The notes: generated by a model not told the origin, from the sequence alone. 64,000 bases of DNA from Hymenobacter cellulosivorans (GCF_022919135.1 NZ_CP095049.1:2608501-2672500), one strand, 5' to 3'; counted from the first letter of the stretch, positions 1 through 8,996 are shown. A program made the numbers and translations.

Positions 1-32
1 CATAATGAAGAGGTAAATAAGTACATAAAATA

Positions 33-59
33 GCCCGACCCGGCAAGGCCGGACCGGGC
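33..59 (-). terminator. Hairpin downstream of the toxin-antitoxin pair
   Basis: Arms at 33-44 and 48-59 pair at 10 of 12 positions around a 3-base loop. Read on the minus strand it follows the PIN gene and is followed by a short T-rich stretch, so it may end that transcript. The T tract is weak. Confidence 0.4.
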
Positions 60-112
60 GTAAGGTATTGAGGAACTGAAGTTAGGCAAGCGGAGGTAGG
101 CGGGTTTATTTT

Positions 113-538
113 TTAACTACCTGTTATGGCCTGGGCTACTGCTTCGGCCGGTGTCAGAACGAGTACCGTAGCGTCGCGGAAGCCTTGCGGGTCGCGGGTA
201 ATGATAGCCGTAATAGCAGGTGCCGCCGTAGCGGCAAAATACTGTAAGGCGTCTTCGAAATCGGGGAAACCGGCAGCTAGAGCCTGCTGTACCGTGGTGG
301 CATCTACTGACACTACTTGCACCAATCGAGTCAGCTTACTCAAAGCAGCTAGCGTCTGCTCGTGGGTCTTTGTTTTTCGAGTGATGTAGTAAGCGGTAGC
401 GAAGGATAAACTGGCGGCATACAGCTGTAACTGCTGGCGGCGGGCCAGCTCCAGCAGGGCAGCAGCATCGAGCGCGAAGGGAAGGCGACCCAGCAGAAAA
501 TCAATCAGCACGTTTGTATCCAGAAACCAGTGTTTCAT
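113..538 (-). CDS. PIN-domain ribonuclease, VapC-like toxin
   Basis: 141-residue protein with a complete PIN-domain pattern: an N-terminal strand ending in LDTNVLIDFL (Asp7 the first metal ligand), acidic residues in the FEDALQ segment (Glu95/Asp96), and a late TRD (Asp116). PIN toxins are Mg-dependent ribonucleases that usually cleave tRNA or rRNA. The start ATG overlaps the restored stop of the upstream antitoxin frame (ATGA, 535-538), the usual toxin-antitoxin coupling. No truncation is seen here. The toxin is intact while its partner is frameshifted, which is odd. Target RNA cannot be told from sequence. Confidence 0.85.
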   Translation of the reverse strand: MKHWFLDTNVLIDFLLGRLPFALDAAALLELARRQQLQLYAASLSFATAYYITRKTKTHEQTLAALSKLTRLVQVVSVDATTVQQALAAGFPDFEDALQYFAATAAPAITAIITRDPQGFRDATVLVLTPAEAVAQAITGS

Positions 539-845
539 TTCAGATACTTAGCGGTCAGATATTCGTCGCGGGCCTCTTCGACGGTCATGCCCTGCGGTAG
601 CGTCACCGACCCCATCAGCGCCAGAATCTCGGGGATATTTCCAGCGTTGGCGTGGTGCCAGCCTGCTTTCCTAATGACACGATAGTTGCTTCGGGTCTTG
701 ACTCTTCCACGGTAATCTTCGGCTTAGCAGTCAGGCTTAGCAAGGTATCTTCGACTAGTGCTGCCAAAGTCTTACCCTGGGCCTTGGCATAATCTTCGGC
801 CTGCTGGGCCAGGTGGTCGGGAAGGTTAAGCGTGAGTTGGGTCAT
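535..845 (-). pseudogene. Antitoxin gene (DUF6364-like) with a one-base frameshift
   Basis: The frame starting at 845 encodes MTQLTLNLPDHLAQQAEDYA and stops early at about residue 76 (ending ISPRFWR, stop near 615). Adding one base in the G run at 631-634 (C run on the coding strand) restores a reading frame through ISPEILALMG and VTLPQGMTVEEARDEYLTAK to a stop at 535-537 that overlaps the toxin ATG. The restored protein would be 103 residues, a short ribbon-helix-helix-like antitoxin with an acidic tail. Either a real inactivating deletion, programmed slippage on the C run, or a sequencing error. Family assignment is from overall look. Confidence 0.75.
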
Positions 846-906
846 GGCAGTGGCAGTTAGCTACGGAAGATACGCAGAACGGCGGGGAGAAGTGCCCCGG
901 GGCGCC

Positions 907-1046
907 GTCGCTCGTCTCTGCCGAGTGACCATTATGCGGAGGGGCTGTGCCCCGAGGGGCCCGCGCCGTACGGTGATTCTGTTTGCGCGGCTCAATTCGC
1001 AGCATAGCTGCTCACACGTAGGCGTCACTCGGCACAGCCGAGCGAC
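907..1046. repeat. Imperfect inverted repeat, REP-like
   Basis: A 23-base arm at 907-929 pairs with 1024-1046 (21 of 23 positions). Each arm is itself a near palindrome (GTCNCTCGG / CCGAGYGAC). The GC-rich interior contains further short palindromes (GTGCCCCGGGGC, and GCAGC/GCTGC at about 1000-1012). No gene is supported in 846-1058. Confidence 0.65.
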
Positions 1047-1058
1047 TGCGGGACTTGA

Positions 1059-1685
1059 TTATTCAATAACAATATTTCCACTAACCATAAAACCTACTGG
1101 CAGTAAGTATTCATTGAGGCAATGGCCATGTGTTGCCATGCTATAACCTTGCATCATAAGCATAAATGAATCCTGCATACTTTGCGGTGAAATACCTATC
1201 AAGTCACTTGTTATCCTATTCGTCTCGATGACCTTAGTTAATTTAATGACAATGTATTTCGAGGTATGCACGGAGATAATGGTTCCGAACAGATTCTCGG
1301 GTTGTTCGCTAATCATAATGCGTACGGTTTGACCTTTTAAGGACTGCTCCTCGCCCGAATATGGAGCCTGAGAGCCAATGGGAATCCAAAATGGAAGCCT
1401 TTTTCGCGCAATAAAACCTGATAGGAGTCCGTCGCCAGCTCTGGAACCATATCTCCACTTGATATAGGGCCGGGCTGAGTTGCTAGGCTCAAAGTCAATA
1501 GAGAGATATTCCCGCTCTTCCGCGTTCAGCTCGCGCACGGTCCCATTCTCCTCTACATAGACATACTTAAATTCGGGGCCAGGGATGCGCAACGGAAATT
1601 CTGCCAGGAGATTGAGGATAAGAATAAACAAAATCAGCAAGCAAACTAGGGCAACCAGGGCACCGAGGATATACAGTAAAAACAT
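1059..1685 (-). CDS. Unknown membrane-anchored protein
   Basis: 208 residues. Residues 1-28 form one strong hydrophobic helix (LYILGALVALVCLLILFILI), so the protein is probably anchored in the inner membrane with the rest as a soluble domain on one side. The soluble part has no motif I recognise; it includes GQTVRIMISEQPENLFGTI, a beta-rich run. Base composition is distinctly more AT-rich than the neighbouring genes, suggesting recent acquisition. It stands alone between a repeat and an ABC transporter gene. Function unknown. Confidence 0.75.
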   Translation of the reverse strand: MFLLYILGALVALVCLLILFILILNLLAEFPLRIPGPEFKYVYVEENGTVRELNAEEREYLSIDFEPSNSARPYIKWRYGSRAGDGLLSGFIARKRLPFWIPIGSQAPYSGEEQSLKGQTVRIMISEQPENLFGTIISVHTSKYIVIKLTKVIETNRITSDLIGISPQSMQDSFMLMMQGYSMATHGHCLNEYLLPVGFMVSGNIVIE

Positions 1686-1755
1686 AGCGGGCTATAGTAT
1701 AGAAGATGGACTAGCTGGAGCAATCCGAAAGTAATAGAAAATGAATGCTTAATGC

Positions 1756-3567
1756 CTACGCCGCCGTATCGCCCACCTCATCCTCATCATCCACCATCAC
1801 CCTCGCCAGCTTCTCGATATTCAAGCTTCTTGCCGAGGCGTCGAAAATCTCGCGGTAGGTGCCGCGCAGGTCGTAGAGTTGCTCGTGGGTGCCGCTTTCC
1901 ACCATGCGGCCCTGCTTCATGACGTAGATACAGTCGGAGTCCACGATTTGGGCCAGGCTATGGGAGATGATGACCACCGTGCGGCCTTTCTTGATGGCGT
2001 CGAGGGAGTTTTTGATTTGCTCGGTGGCAATGGCGTCGAGGGAGGCGGTGGGCTCGTCGAGGAAGATGATGGGCGGATTTTTTAGGAACAGCCGGGCAAT
2101 GGCAATGCGCTGCTGCTGGCCCCCGCTGAGCTGCTGGGCGTCGCTCTGGTAGCCCTTGGGCAGCTCCAGAATCTGCTCGTGGAGGTAGGCCTGCTTGGCC
2201 GCGGCCTGGATTTGCTCCAGCGTGGCGTCCATCACCCCGTAGCGGATGTTTTCCTCGATGGTACCCTTGAAGATGTGGTTTTTCTGAAGCACCAGCCCGA
2301 TGCGCTGGCGCAGGGCGTGGGTGTCGTAGTCGGCCAGGGGGTGGCCGTCGAGCAGCATTTTGCCATGATCCGGCTCGTAGAATTTGCAGAGCAGGTTGAT
2401 AATCGTGCTTTTACCGGCCCCGCTGAGGCCCACCAGGGCCGTGGTTTTGCCTTCCTCAATGGTCAGGCACACGTCGTGCAGGGCCTGGGTGCCGCTGGGG
2501 TAGGTGAAGTCCACGTTGCAAATCTCGAAGGTGCCGCGCAGCTGATCGGGTTGGATAGAGCCGGTTTTCTCGCGGGCATCGTCGGCGTCCAGGATGTCGA
2601 AGAAGCCCTCGGAGTAGGTCAGGGCCTCGTTCATCTCGTCGTAGATGCGGTGCAATTGCCGGATCGGGGCCGACACGTTGTTAAACAGCAAAATGTGGAA
2701 CATAATGGCCCCAATGCTGATTTGCCGGTCGAGCACGAGGTAGGCCGTCAGGATGATGATGAGTACCACGCCGACCTGCTCGATAAAGGTTTTAAGCCCG
2801 TCGTAGAGGAAGTTGGTTTTGCGCGTCGCCAGCTGGGCTTCCTGCAGATTCTGCTGCACCTGGGCCTGTTTCTGCTCCTCGTAGTCTTCGCGCACGAAGC
2901 TCTTGATGACCACGGCCGAGTCAATCAGATTTACCAGGCCCTGGCTTTTGGCCTCCCGCAGTCCGCGCAGGGCCCGGCGGGTACCATTGAGCTTGTCGGC
3001 CTGCCGGTAGCTGATCCAGAAGTAGATGGGCAAAATACAGACGGCTACCAGGCCCACGTACACGTTGGCCATAAACATGACTACCAGGGCCACCAGGGCG
3101 TTGGCAAACAAAGGCAGGATATCGATAAAGAAGTTCTGCACCAGCTTCATCAAGCTCTCCACGCCCCGGTCGATGCGGGTCTGGAGCTTGCCAGCCTGGT
3201 TGCCGCTGTCAGAGTAAAAGCCCAGCTCGTAGCTCAGCAGCTTGTGAATGGCATCCTGCGAGAGGGTGCTCGACACGCTGATGCGGATTTTCTCCCCGTA
3301 AAACTTCTGCCCGAACTGGATGAAGGTGTTGATAACCTCCTTGCCCAGCAGCAGCCCGCTCACCCACAGCAGCATGTCCAGGCCCTGAGCCAAGCCAAGG
3401 TTGCGGTTGAGCAAGCCCTGTACCGTATCCACGGTGTAGCGCAGCACGAAGGGGTTGACCTGGGCCGCCAAGGAGCCCACCAGGGTCAGCAGCAGGGTGC
3501 TGATGACCAGGCGGCGGTAGGGCAGCACATAGGGGTAAAGGCGGCGGATTATTTCCCAAAGACTCAT
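1756..3567 (-). CDS. ABC exporter, fused permease and ATPase
   Basis: 603 residues, the usual length of a half-transporter of the lipid/drug/peptide exporter type (MsbA-like fold). Residues 1-310 hold the transmembrane helices; the ATPase follows. Visible motifs: Walker A GLSGAGKST (380-388), signature LSGGQQQR (490-497), Walker B IIFLDEP (500-506), and switch His536 in ISHS. All catalytic residues are present. It would act as a homodimer in the inner membrane. The C-terminal tail is acidic (DDEDEVGD). The substrate cannot be inferred: no dedicated partner gene is adjacent, and flanking genes are unknowns. Confidence 0.93.
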   Translation of the reverse strand: MSLWEIIRRLYPYVLPYRRLVISTLLLTLVGSLAAQVNPFVLRYTVDTVQGLLNRNLGLAQGLDMLLWVSGLLLGKEVINTFIQFGQKFYGEKIRISVSSTLSQDAIHKLLSYELGFYSDSGNQAGKLQTRIDRGVESLMKLVQNFFIDILPLFANALVALVVMFMANVYVGLVAVCILPIYFWISYRQADKLNGTRRALRGLREAKSQGLVNLIDSAVVIKSFVREDYEEQKQAQVQQNLQEAQLATRKTNFLYDGLKTFIEQVGVVLIIILTAYLVLDRQISIGAIMFHILLFNNVSAPIRQLHRIYDEMNEALTYSEGFFDILDADDAREKTGSIQPDQLRGTFEICNVDFTYPSGTQALHDVCLTIEEGKTTALVGLSGAGKSTIINLLCKFYEPDHGKMLLDGHPLADYDTHALRQRIGLVLQKNHIFKGTIEENIRYGVMDATLEQIQAAAKQAYLHEQILELPKGYQSDAQQLSGGQQQRIAIARLFLKNPPIIFLDEPTASLDAIATEQIKNSLDAIKKGRTVVIISHSLAQIVDSDCIYVMKQGRMVESGTHEQLYDLRGTYREIFDASARSLNIEKLARVMVDDEDEVGDTAA

Positions 3568-3636
3568 GAGCGGTAGCGCGGACGGTATGGTAGTGTCCGA
3601 TTAGACGCGCGGGAGGGCGGTGGGGTTATTGGGTAA

Positions 3637-4434
3637 TTAGCAAGTTAATGATTGCGCTCGTTCGATTAGCTCATCAAGCACCGCATTTCGGGAGGTAAGA
3701 AATCCATTAATAAAACTAATGTTGCCAACAAAGTTGGGCTTGTAATCGAAATTTGATACGTGCCATTCTGAGTCTGTATTATCAAAATTGAATTCAAGGT
3801 TATAGGGCAGAATGGCACAAACTTCATTATACGACTTGTGAATAATTTGGTTAATTAGAAATCTAATCTTAGGACTATGATCTGTTGGTTTGAATAGTGC
3901 TGTGGGCGTCCAAATAGTATTTACGCAACTTGTATATAGTCCTGCGAATACGTTATTATTATTGTCGTTTATCACAGGGAAATTTCCTTTTAATTCCACC
4001 GTGTTACGTGTCTTGTAATCTTTGTGGTCAAGTACGTGAGCTAGTGCGTATCCCTTTGGATTGATGTTGTCTGGCTTGCGATTTCTAAGCATGAAAGACC
4101 ATACCCATTTAGGGTAGGTATTGTCGTCTAGACAGAAATGTGTATGACTTTTGCTTGGCTGCCTGTTATCGAAAGCTCGAACTTCGTCCCTGCCGAGTGG
4201 TCGTCTAATACCAGGAAAGGCGACGGGCGAATTGGGCCATAAATATGGGTTAGTGCTGATGCCTAGTTCCTCGAAAGCTTGTTTCAATTCAGTATATCTT
4301 CTGTTGTTGTCATCAACGATCCTGGTAACTATATCAGGATGCAAAAGCTGAATATGGGGTAATAGCGACTTAGCTAGTTCCAGTAGGACGGTTTCAGATG
4401 GAGTTTGCCAGGCGGGCCAATGTAATCGGGGCAT
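3637..4434 (-). CDS. Unknown AT-rich gene product
   Basis: 265 residues, no signal peptide or membrane segment. It contains an ALAHVLDHKDY stretch near the middle and several Asn-rich segments (NDNNNN). The His-Asp-His spacing is faintly like nuclease domains, but I see no convincing HNH or PD-(D/E)XK arrangement. Codon use is strongly AT-rich compared with the adjacent ABC transporter, a sign of horizontal transfer and perhaps of a defence-type cargo gene. Function unknown. Confidence 0.75.
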   Translation of the reverse strand: MPRLHWPAWQTPSETVLLELAKSLLPHIQLLHPDIVTRIVDDNNRRYTELKQAFEELGISTNPYLWPNSPVAFPGIRRPLGRDEVRAFDNRQPSKSHTHFCLDDNTYPKWVWSFMLRNRKPDNINPKGYALAHVLDHKDYKTRNTVELKGNFPVINDNNNNVFAGLYTSCVNTIWTPTALFKPTDHSPKIRFLINQIIHKSYNEVCAILPYNLEFNFDNTDSEWHVSNFDYKPNFVGNISFINGFLTSRNAVLDELIERAQSLTC

Positions 4435-4513
4435 GAGGTTCTAGGGAATAATAGAAAAAAGCAAAGGCGTAAGTTTAGCAAATGTGCGCCTATTGAGAGG
4501 TAACGTCGAATTG

Positions 4514-4804
4514 TTATCCCACCACCGCGTAGTGGTTCATTTCCTGAATACTCTGGTAAAACGGCTTCACCAGCTGAAAGAATGCGCCAAAGGCCGGGCT
4601 TTTGCGGAAGCCGTTGAGGTGGCGGTCTACCGAGGTCCACTCGATGCGCCAGATAAAGAGTTCGGGGTCTTCCTCGCAGTGGGTCAGCTCGTAGTGCAGG
4701 CAGTCGGGGGCCTGGGTGAGCAACTCGTTGGCCTTGCGCAGGGCCTCGATGAAGGCCGGCTGCTGCTCGGCGGCAATGCGGTAGCGAATGTATTCGACGG
4801 TCAT
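4514..4804 (-). CDS. Antibiotic biosynthesis monooxygenase (ABM) family protein
   Basis: 96 residues, a single ABM ferredoxin-like domain: starts VEYIRYRI, then AFIEALRKANE, LHYELTHCEEDPELFIWRIEW and FFQLVKPFY. This family covers small dimeric quinol monooxygenases and heme- or substrate-degrading enzymes; the member's substrate is not evident. ATG start at 4804. It stands alone, with short gaps on both sides. The fold call is firm, the activity is not. Confidence 0.85.
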   Translation of the reverse strand: MTVEYIRYRIAAEQQPAFIEALRKANELLTQAPDCLHYELTHCEEDPELFIWRIEWTSVDRHLNGFRKSPAFGAFFQLVKPFYQSIQEMNHYAVVG

Positions 4805-4897
4805 GACAGGGATAGGAAGGTAGGCCCGGAAGATAAGTTTTTTGCCGGAATTTAGGCCCTGTTGCCGCTGATATTGAACTGATTACATGCTTGGTGC

Positions 4898-5473
4898 TTA
4901 GGTAATAGGCGGGTGACTGCGCTTATACTGGGCCAGCACGCGCTTCAGGTAAGTGTGCAGGGCAAAGTTCTGCCCAGCGGCGGGCAAATGTACTTTATAG
5001 CGGTTGCCGCCCGGGCCCAGGTTGAAGTCGACCGTAGCTGAAATGGCATCGGGTTCGGGTGGGGCGGGGAGGTGGTCGGGCGTCAGGTTGTGAGGGCCGG
5101 GCTGGGCGAATAGGGCTGTGGTCAGGGCGTAGAGCGTGTCCATCTGCCCGCGACGGAGCGCAATACGCATCGTGTCGCGCGGGTCAGCCAGCTTGCGCAA
5201 CCGGCGGTGTGAATCATTGGAGGCCACGTATTTCACTACGTGCAAGGTGTGGGGCTGGAGCCGGCCCGGGTGCCAGCCAACCGGCTGGGCGGCGTAGTCG
5301 GGACGTAGGTTAGCCAGAATAAAGCGCTGCTGCAGGCTACCCGTGGAGTGCAGCAGGGTGACTTCAATGTTGAAGTCGTAGAACCGGGTGGGCCCCAGGG
5401 CTGGCGTATGCTGGGCGCAACTGCCGGCAAAAACGGCTATGCCGCAGTAGAGTAGTCGCTGTAGTCGCTTCAT
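4898..5473 (-). CDS. Unknown small lipoprotein
   Basis: 191 residues. The N terminus MKRLQRLLYCGIAVFAGSC has a positively charged start, a hydrophobic core and a Cys19 that could be lipidated, so it is probably a periplasmic or outer membrane lipoprotein. The body (LRRGQMDTLYALTTALF, VDFNLGPGGNRYKVHLP) has no motif I recognise. Short monocistronic gene with its own start. Function unknown. Confidence 0.75.
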   Translation of the reverse strand: MKRLQRLLYCGIAVFAGSCAQHTPALGPTRFYDFNIEVTLLHSTGSLQQRFILANLRPDYAAQPVGWHPGRLQPHTLHVVKYVASNDSHRRLRKLADPRDTMRIALRRGQMDTLYALTTALFAQPGPHNLTPDHLPAPPEPDAISATVDFNLGPGGNRYKVHLPAAGQNFALHTYLKRVLAQYKRSHPPIT

Positions 5474-5623
5474 CGTCTCTGAAAATACGGCCGTTGGGCA
5501 GCAATTACCAGAAACATGGGACGAAAGACCGGTGCATAATTTCGTGTTGAGCTCCCTGCTGCTCAGTCGGATTGCTGCGTAGCCGAACGGTGAGCTCGGT
5601 AAAAGACGCAGTGGCTCTAACCA

Positions 5624-6568
5624 TCAGTCGCCCCATTTTTCGCCGGTTGCATACAGGTCGAAGTCGATAGACAAATCGAGGTTGTTGAGGCGCTTTAGTA
5701 GCGGGGCGTTGAGGTGAAACCCGCCGAGCATGCTATTGCCGTTGTGAAAGTAGGAGGCAACCCGCAAGGTGCAGTCCGCCCGGGACGCCAGAGCCCGAAT
5801 GCCGGCAGCATCCTGCTCCAGAAAATCAAGGAATAGGCCGAGCTTGTTTTCGAACGTGTCGGGCGGGGTATCCAGCGTGAAGTCGAGGCCACTTTCCTGG
5901 TGCCGGGCCCCACCCACCCGCCGCGGGTCGCCCATGTTCCACTGGGCCGAGGGCCGCAGCTTGGTCAGGGCCGCTAGCTCGGCTAAGGGCCGCGTTGCGG
6001 AGGTGGCCCGCAACCAAACGTCGTGGAATTCCTCGGTATCTACCCATAGAACCTCGGCGCCCGTCGGATCAAGGTACATGACGAAGTAAAACCGCTCATT
6101 TTCTACCGCTAGCCAGGCCATGTGCCTGCCGTCGGGCGTGGTCGTATTATGCAGGATGAGGGGCTGGCCCGCCTCGTAACGGATACGGTGAATAGCCAGA
6201 AACTGCTGGGTCACGCCAAAGCGTGGGGCGGCCAATTCCTGGGCAACTACCTCGGGGATGGTAAGCACAATTAACGCGGATAAATCAGGGAGAAGTGGTA
6301 ATGCGGACAGCTGCCCCAGAAGCTGACGGCTAAGACGATATAGGCAATAATCCGATGGGTCGCCGAAGCATTCCACCACCATCTGGTTTTGGATGAACAA
6401 CCGCACGTCGAGCTGAGAGGTAGCGCCAGTAGGGTACTGCCGGGAGGTTACCCGGGCCTGGAGCAAGGCTGGCTGTTTGGTCAGCAGCAGAACCTTGTCG
6501 TCTGTCGTAACGGTGCTGACGCCGTGCTGCTCGAACAAGACTTGCAACTGAGAATTTACATCCAACAT
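5624..6568 (-). CDS. Two-part unknown protein, DUF4279-like C terminus
   Basis: 314 residues, cytoplasmic. The first ~200 residues (LLLTKQPALLQARVTSRQYP, then WLAVENERFYFVMYLDPTG) resemble DUF6348-type proteins. The last ~115 residues (FTLDTPPDTFENKLGLFLDF, GNSMLGGFHLNAPLLKRL, IDFDLYATGE) resemble DUF4279, a family often found beside contact-dependent toxin immunity genes. The domain names are from memory of the patterns and need a profile search. No toxin gene is adjacent. Possibly a fusion of two immunity-like domains; function unknown. Confidence 0.75.
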   Translation of the reverse strand: MLDVNSQLQVLFEQHGVSTVTTDDKVLLLTKQPALLQARVTSRQYPTGATSQLDVRLFIQNQMVVECFGDPSDYCLYRLSRQLLGQLSALPLLPDLSALIVLTIPEVVAQELAAPRFGVTQQFLAIHRIRYEAGQPLILHNTTTPDGRHMAWLAVENERFYFVMYLDPTGAEVLWVDTEEFHDVWLRATSATRPLAELAALTKLRPSAQWNMGDPRRVGGARHQESGLDFTLDTPPDTFENKLGLFLDFLEQDAAGIRALASRADCTLRVASYFHNGNSMLGGFHLNAPLLKRLNNLDLSIDFDLYATGEKWGD

Positions 6569-6887
6569 GGGCTAGGGTAACAGCAGTAGAAGGGGTAGCG
6601 GTAATATAGCCCGGAAAACGCCAGTCACACCTCTATCCTTGAGCAAGTCTGGTTCCCAGGGCCGCTACATAAATCCGCCGCTGGCTGAGTGCCACGCCAC
6701 CGGACGCCGGATTCGGGAGCTGCTCATACCCCCGGCAAGCTGCTGGCCTCAGTGGCGTAACGGCTCCGAAGGCGGCGGGTGGGAGGCACCTTTGCCGCTT
6801 AGAGGCCAACGTAAGCCGCCGCTTTACGTAAGCTGCCAGATTAACCGGTTGTCAACCACCGCCGGTAGTACCCTTAGTACCTTGCGC
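6569..6887. other. Intergenic region before the response regulator
   Basis: 319 bases between divergent genes. The frame of the response regulator stays open upstream, but that part has no signal of coding (Arg/Pro-rich translation) and the receiver domain begins cleanly at the ATG at 6888. I see no convincing promoter box, RNA or repeat. Confidence 0.5.
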
Positions 6888-7304
6888 ATGCCAAAGCTCT
6901 CCTGTATTCTGCTGGTCGACGATGATCCTATTACCAACTTTCTCAATCAGCGCCTGCTTGACGAATTAGAGTTGACCGACAAGCTACTGATTGCACTGAA
7001 CGGAAAAGAGGCTATTAGTCTGCTTGAAGAGCACTGCATAGAACGGAAAAGCTGCCCGGTTTTGATTCTGCTGGACGTAAACATGCCCGTCATGAATGGG
7101 TTCGATTTTCTGGACGCCTACGCACAGTTACCTGTAGCCCAGCAGAGCCCCAGCGTGGTTATTATGCTGACTACCTCCCTGCACCCGCGTGACGTGCAGC
7201 GAGTCGAGCAACTGCACATCGGCGGATTTCTGAACAAGCCCCTGACCAAGGAAAAAGTAAGCGACATTCTAACGCAGCATTTCGGGCAGCAGCTGGCCGA
7301 TTAG
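6888..7304 (+). CDS. Single-domain response regulator (CheY-like receiver)
   Basis: 138 residues from the ATG at 6888; starting further upstream would add ~80 residues not belonging to the fold. Receiver domain only, with acidic pair Asp11/Asp12 (LVDDDP), phosphoacceptor Asp63 (LLDVNMPVMNGFDF), Thr95 (LTTS) and Lys117 (NKPLT). It has no output domain, so it must act by protein contact. The closest pattern is the Bacteroidota receiver group that ends HFGQQL-like and partners hybrid histidine kinases. No kinase gene lies nearby. Confidence 0.9.
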   Translation: MPKLSCILLVDDDPITNFLNQRLLDELELTDKLLIALNGKEAISLLEEHCIERKSCPVLILLDVNMPVMNGFDFLDAYAQLPVAQQSPSVVIMLTTSLHPRDVQRVEQLHIGGFLNKPLTKEKVSDILTQHFGQQLAD

Positions 7305-7442
7305 CTAAGCGCAACATCAGGTTTGGCAGGGGGAAGCTTGCGCCAGCTGAGCTGTATCTTGAGTAGTCGTACCGCGTTGCTGCAACGTTCAGCCCGGCCA
7401 GCCCCTCTTTGACAGTATATCAGCCCGCTTTTCTGCTTCTCG

Positions 7443-8996
7443 ATGAACAAACTTCTTCTCTTAACGCTGGCCGGCGGCTTACTGCTGCGGCCCGGCCACG
7501 CCCAGCAAACCGAAAAAGTGGATGTGGCCGTCCTGGAAAAAATCAAGGATGAAGGCCTGAACCGCTCCAAGGTCATGGAAACGGCCTTTTACCTGACCGA
7601 CGTAAGCGGTCCGCGCCTGGCCAACTCCGAAGGCTTGCAGCGGGCCAATGCCTGGACCAAGCAGCAGCTCACGAGCTGGGGTCTGGTCAACGCCAATATC
7701 GAGCCCTGGGGCACCTTCGGGCGCGGCTGGGACATCGAGAAGTCGTACGTGGCCATGACGGCGCCCTACTACCACGCCATGATTGGGGCGCCCAAAGCCT
7801 GGACCCCATCCACGGCGGGCCTCGTGAAAAAGCAGGTAGTGGTGGTAAAAGCCGCTACCGAAGCCGATCTGGATGCCTACAAAGGCCGGCTGCGCGACAA
7901 AATCGTGCTGACGGAAGTAGCCCAGCCGCCCAAAACCAGCTTCGAGCCCGATGCCCGCCGCTACACCGACGCCGAGCTGCAAAAGATGACCGAAGCGCCC
8001 ACCGCCCCGGTAGCTTCCGCCGCCGATGCCGAGCGCCTGGCCGCCCGCCGCGCCCAAGCCACCCTCCGCGCCAAGATGGCCGACTTCTACCTCAGCGAAG
8101 GGGCCGTGGCCGTGCTTAGCAGCCGCGGGGGCTCCGAAGGCACGTTCTTTACCAGCAACGGCGCCCCTTATGCCCCCGATGCCAAACCCGTGCTGCCCGA
8201 AATGGAAATGGCCCCCGAAGACCAGCTCCGCTTGATTCGGCTGGCGGAAGCCGGTATTCCAGTGGAGCTCGAGCTCGAAACCCGCACCCGCTTTCAAACC
8301 CAGGACCTGAAAGGCTACAACGTAGTGGCCGAAATTCCGGGCACCGACCGGAAGCTGAAAAGTGAGGTCGTCATGCTCGGTGGCCACCTCGACTCCTGGC
8401 ACGCCGCCAGCGGGGCCACCGACAATGCTGCCGGCTGCGCCATCATGATGGAGGCCGTCCGGATTCTGAAAGCCGCCGGCGTGCAGCCCCGCCGCACCAT
8501 CCGCATTGCCCTGTGGGGTGAGGAGGAGCAGGGCCTGCACGGCTCGAAAAACTACGTGAAAAACCACTTTGCCGACCCGGCCACCATGCAGCTGCTGCCC
8601 GACCACGCCAAGTTGGCCGCCTACTTCAATCTGGACAACGGCGCGGGCAAGATTCGCGGCATCTACACCCAGGGCAACGAAGCGGTGATGCCCATTTTCA
8701 CTGAGTGGCTCAAGCCCCTGGCCGAACTGGGTGCTACCACCATCACCAAGCGCAACACTGGCGGCACCGACCACCTCTCGTTCGACGCGGTGGGGCTGCC
8801 GGGTTTTCAGTTCATTCAGGACCCGCTCGACTACGGCACCCGCACCCACCACACCAACATGGACACCTACGAGCGGCTCCCGCCCAACGACCTTAAGCAG
8901 GCAGCCGTGGTAGTAGCTACGTTCGTCTACAACGCGGCCATGCGGGACCAGAAGTTGCCCCGCAAGCCCTTGCCCGCCGCCAGCAAGGCCCAATAA
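7443..8996 (+). CDS. Secreted M28-family zinc aminopeptidase/carboxypeptidase
   Basis: 517 residues with a signal peptide (LLLLTLAGGLLLRPGHAQ, cut near residue 20). A protease-associated insert (about 125-270) precedes the catalytic domain. Zinc ligands of the M28 family are visible: His315 in GGHLDSW, Asp327 in GATDNAAG, Glu360-361 in WGEEEQG, Asp398 in FNLDNG and a late His near 469-470 in RTHHTNMDTY. Expected to trim peptides in the periplasm or outside. Followed by a terminator at 9021-9053. Confidence 0.93.
   Translation: MNKLLLLTLAGGLLLRPGHAQQTEKVDVAVLEKIKDEGLNRSKVMETAFYLTDVSGPRLANSEGLQRANAWTKQQLTSWGLVNANIEPWGTFGRGWDIEKSYVAMTAPYYHAMIGAPKAWTPSTAGLVKKQVVVVKAATEADLDAYKGRLRDKIVLTEVAQPPKTSFEPDARRYTDAELQKMTEAPTAPVASAADAERLAARRAQATLRAKMADFYLSEGAVAVLSSRGGSEGTFFTSNGAPYAPDAKPVLPEMEMAPEDQLRLIRLAEAGIPVELELETRTRFQTQDLKGYNVVAEIPGTDRKLKSEVVMLGGHLDSWHAASGATDNAAGCAIMMEAVRILKAAGVQPRRTIRIALWGEEEQGLHGSKNYVKNHFADPATMQLLPDHAKLAAYFNLDNGAGKIRGIYTQGNEAVMPIFTEWLKPLAELGATTITKRNTGGTDHLSFDAVGLPGFQFIQDPLDYGTRTHHTNMDTYERLPPNDLKQAAVVVATFVYNAAMRDQKLPRKPLPAASKAQ

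Noticed and set aside
2179..3576. 465-codon plus-strand frame opposite the ABC transporter
   Set aside because: Shadow of a real gene with all ABC motifs; the shadow is His/Gln/Gly-rich with no domain.
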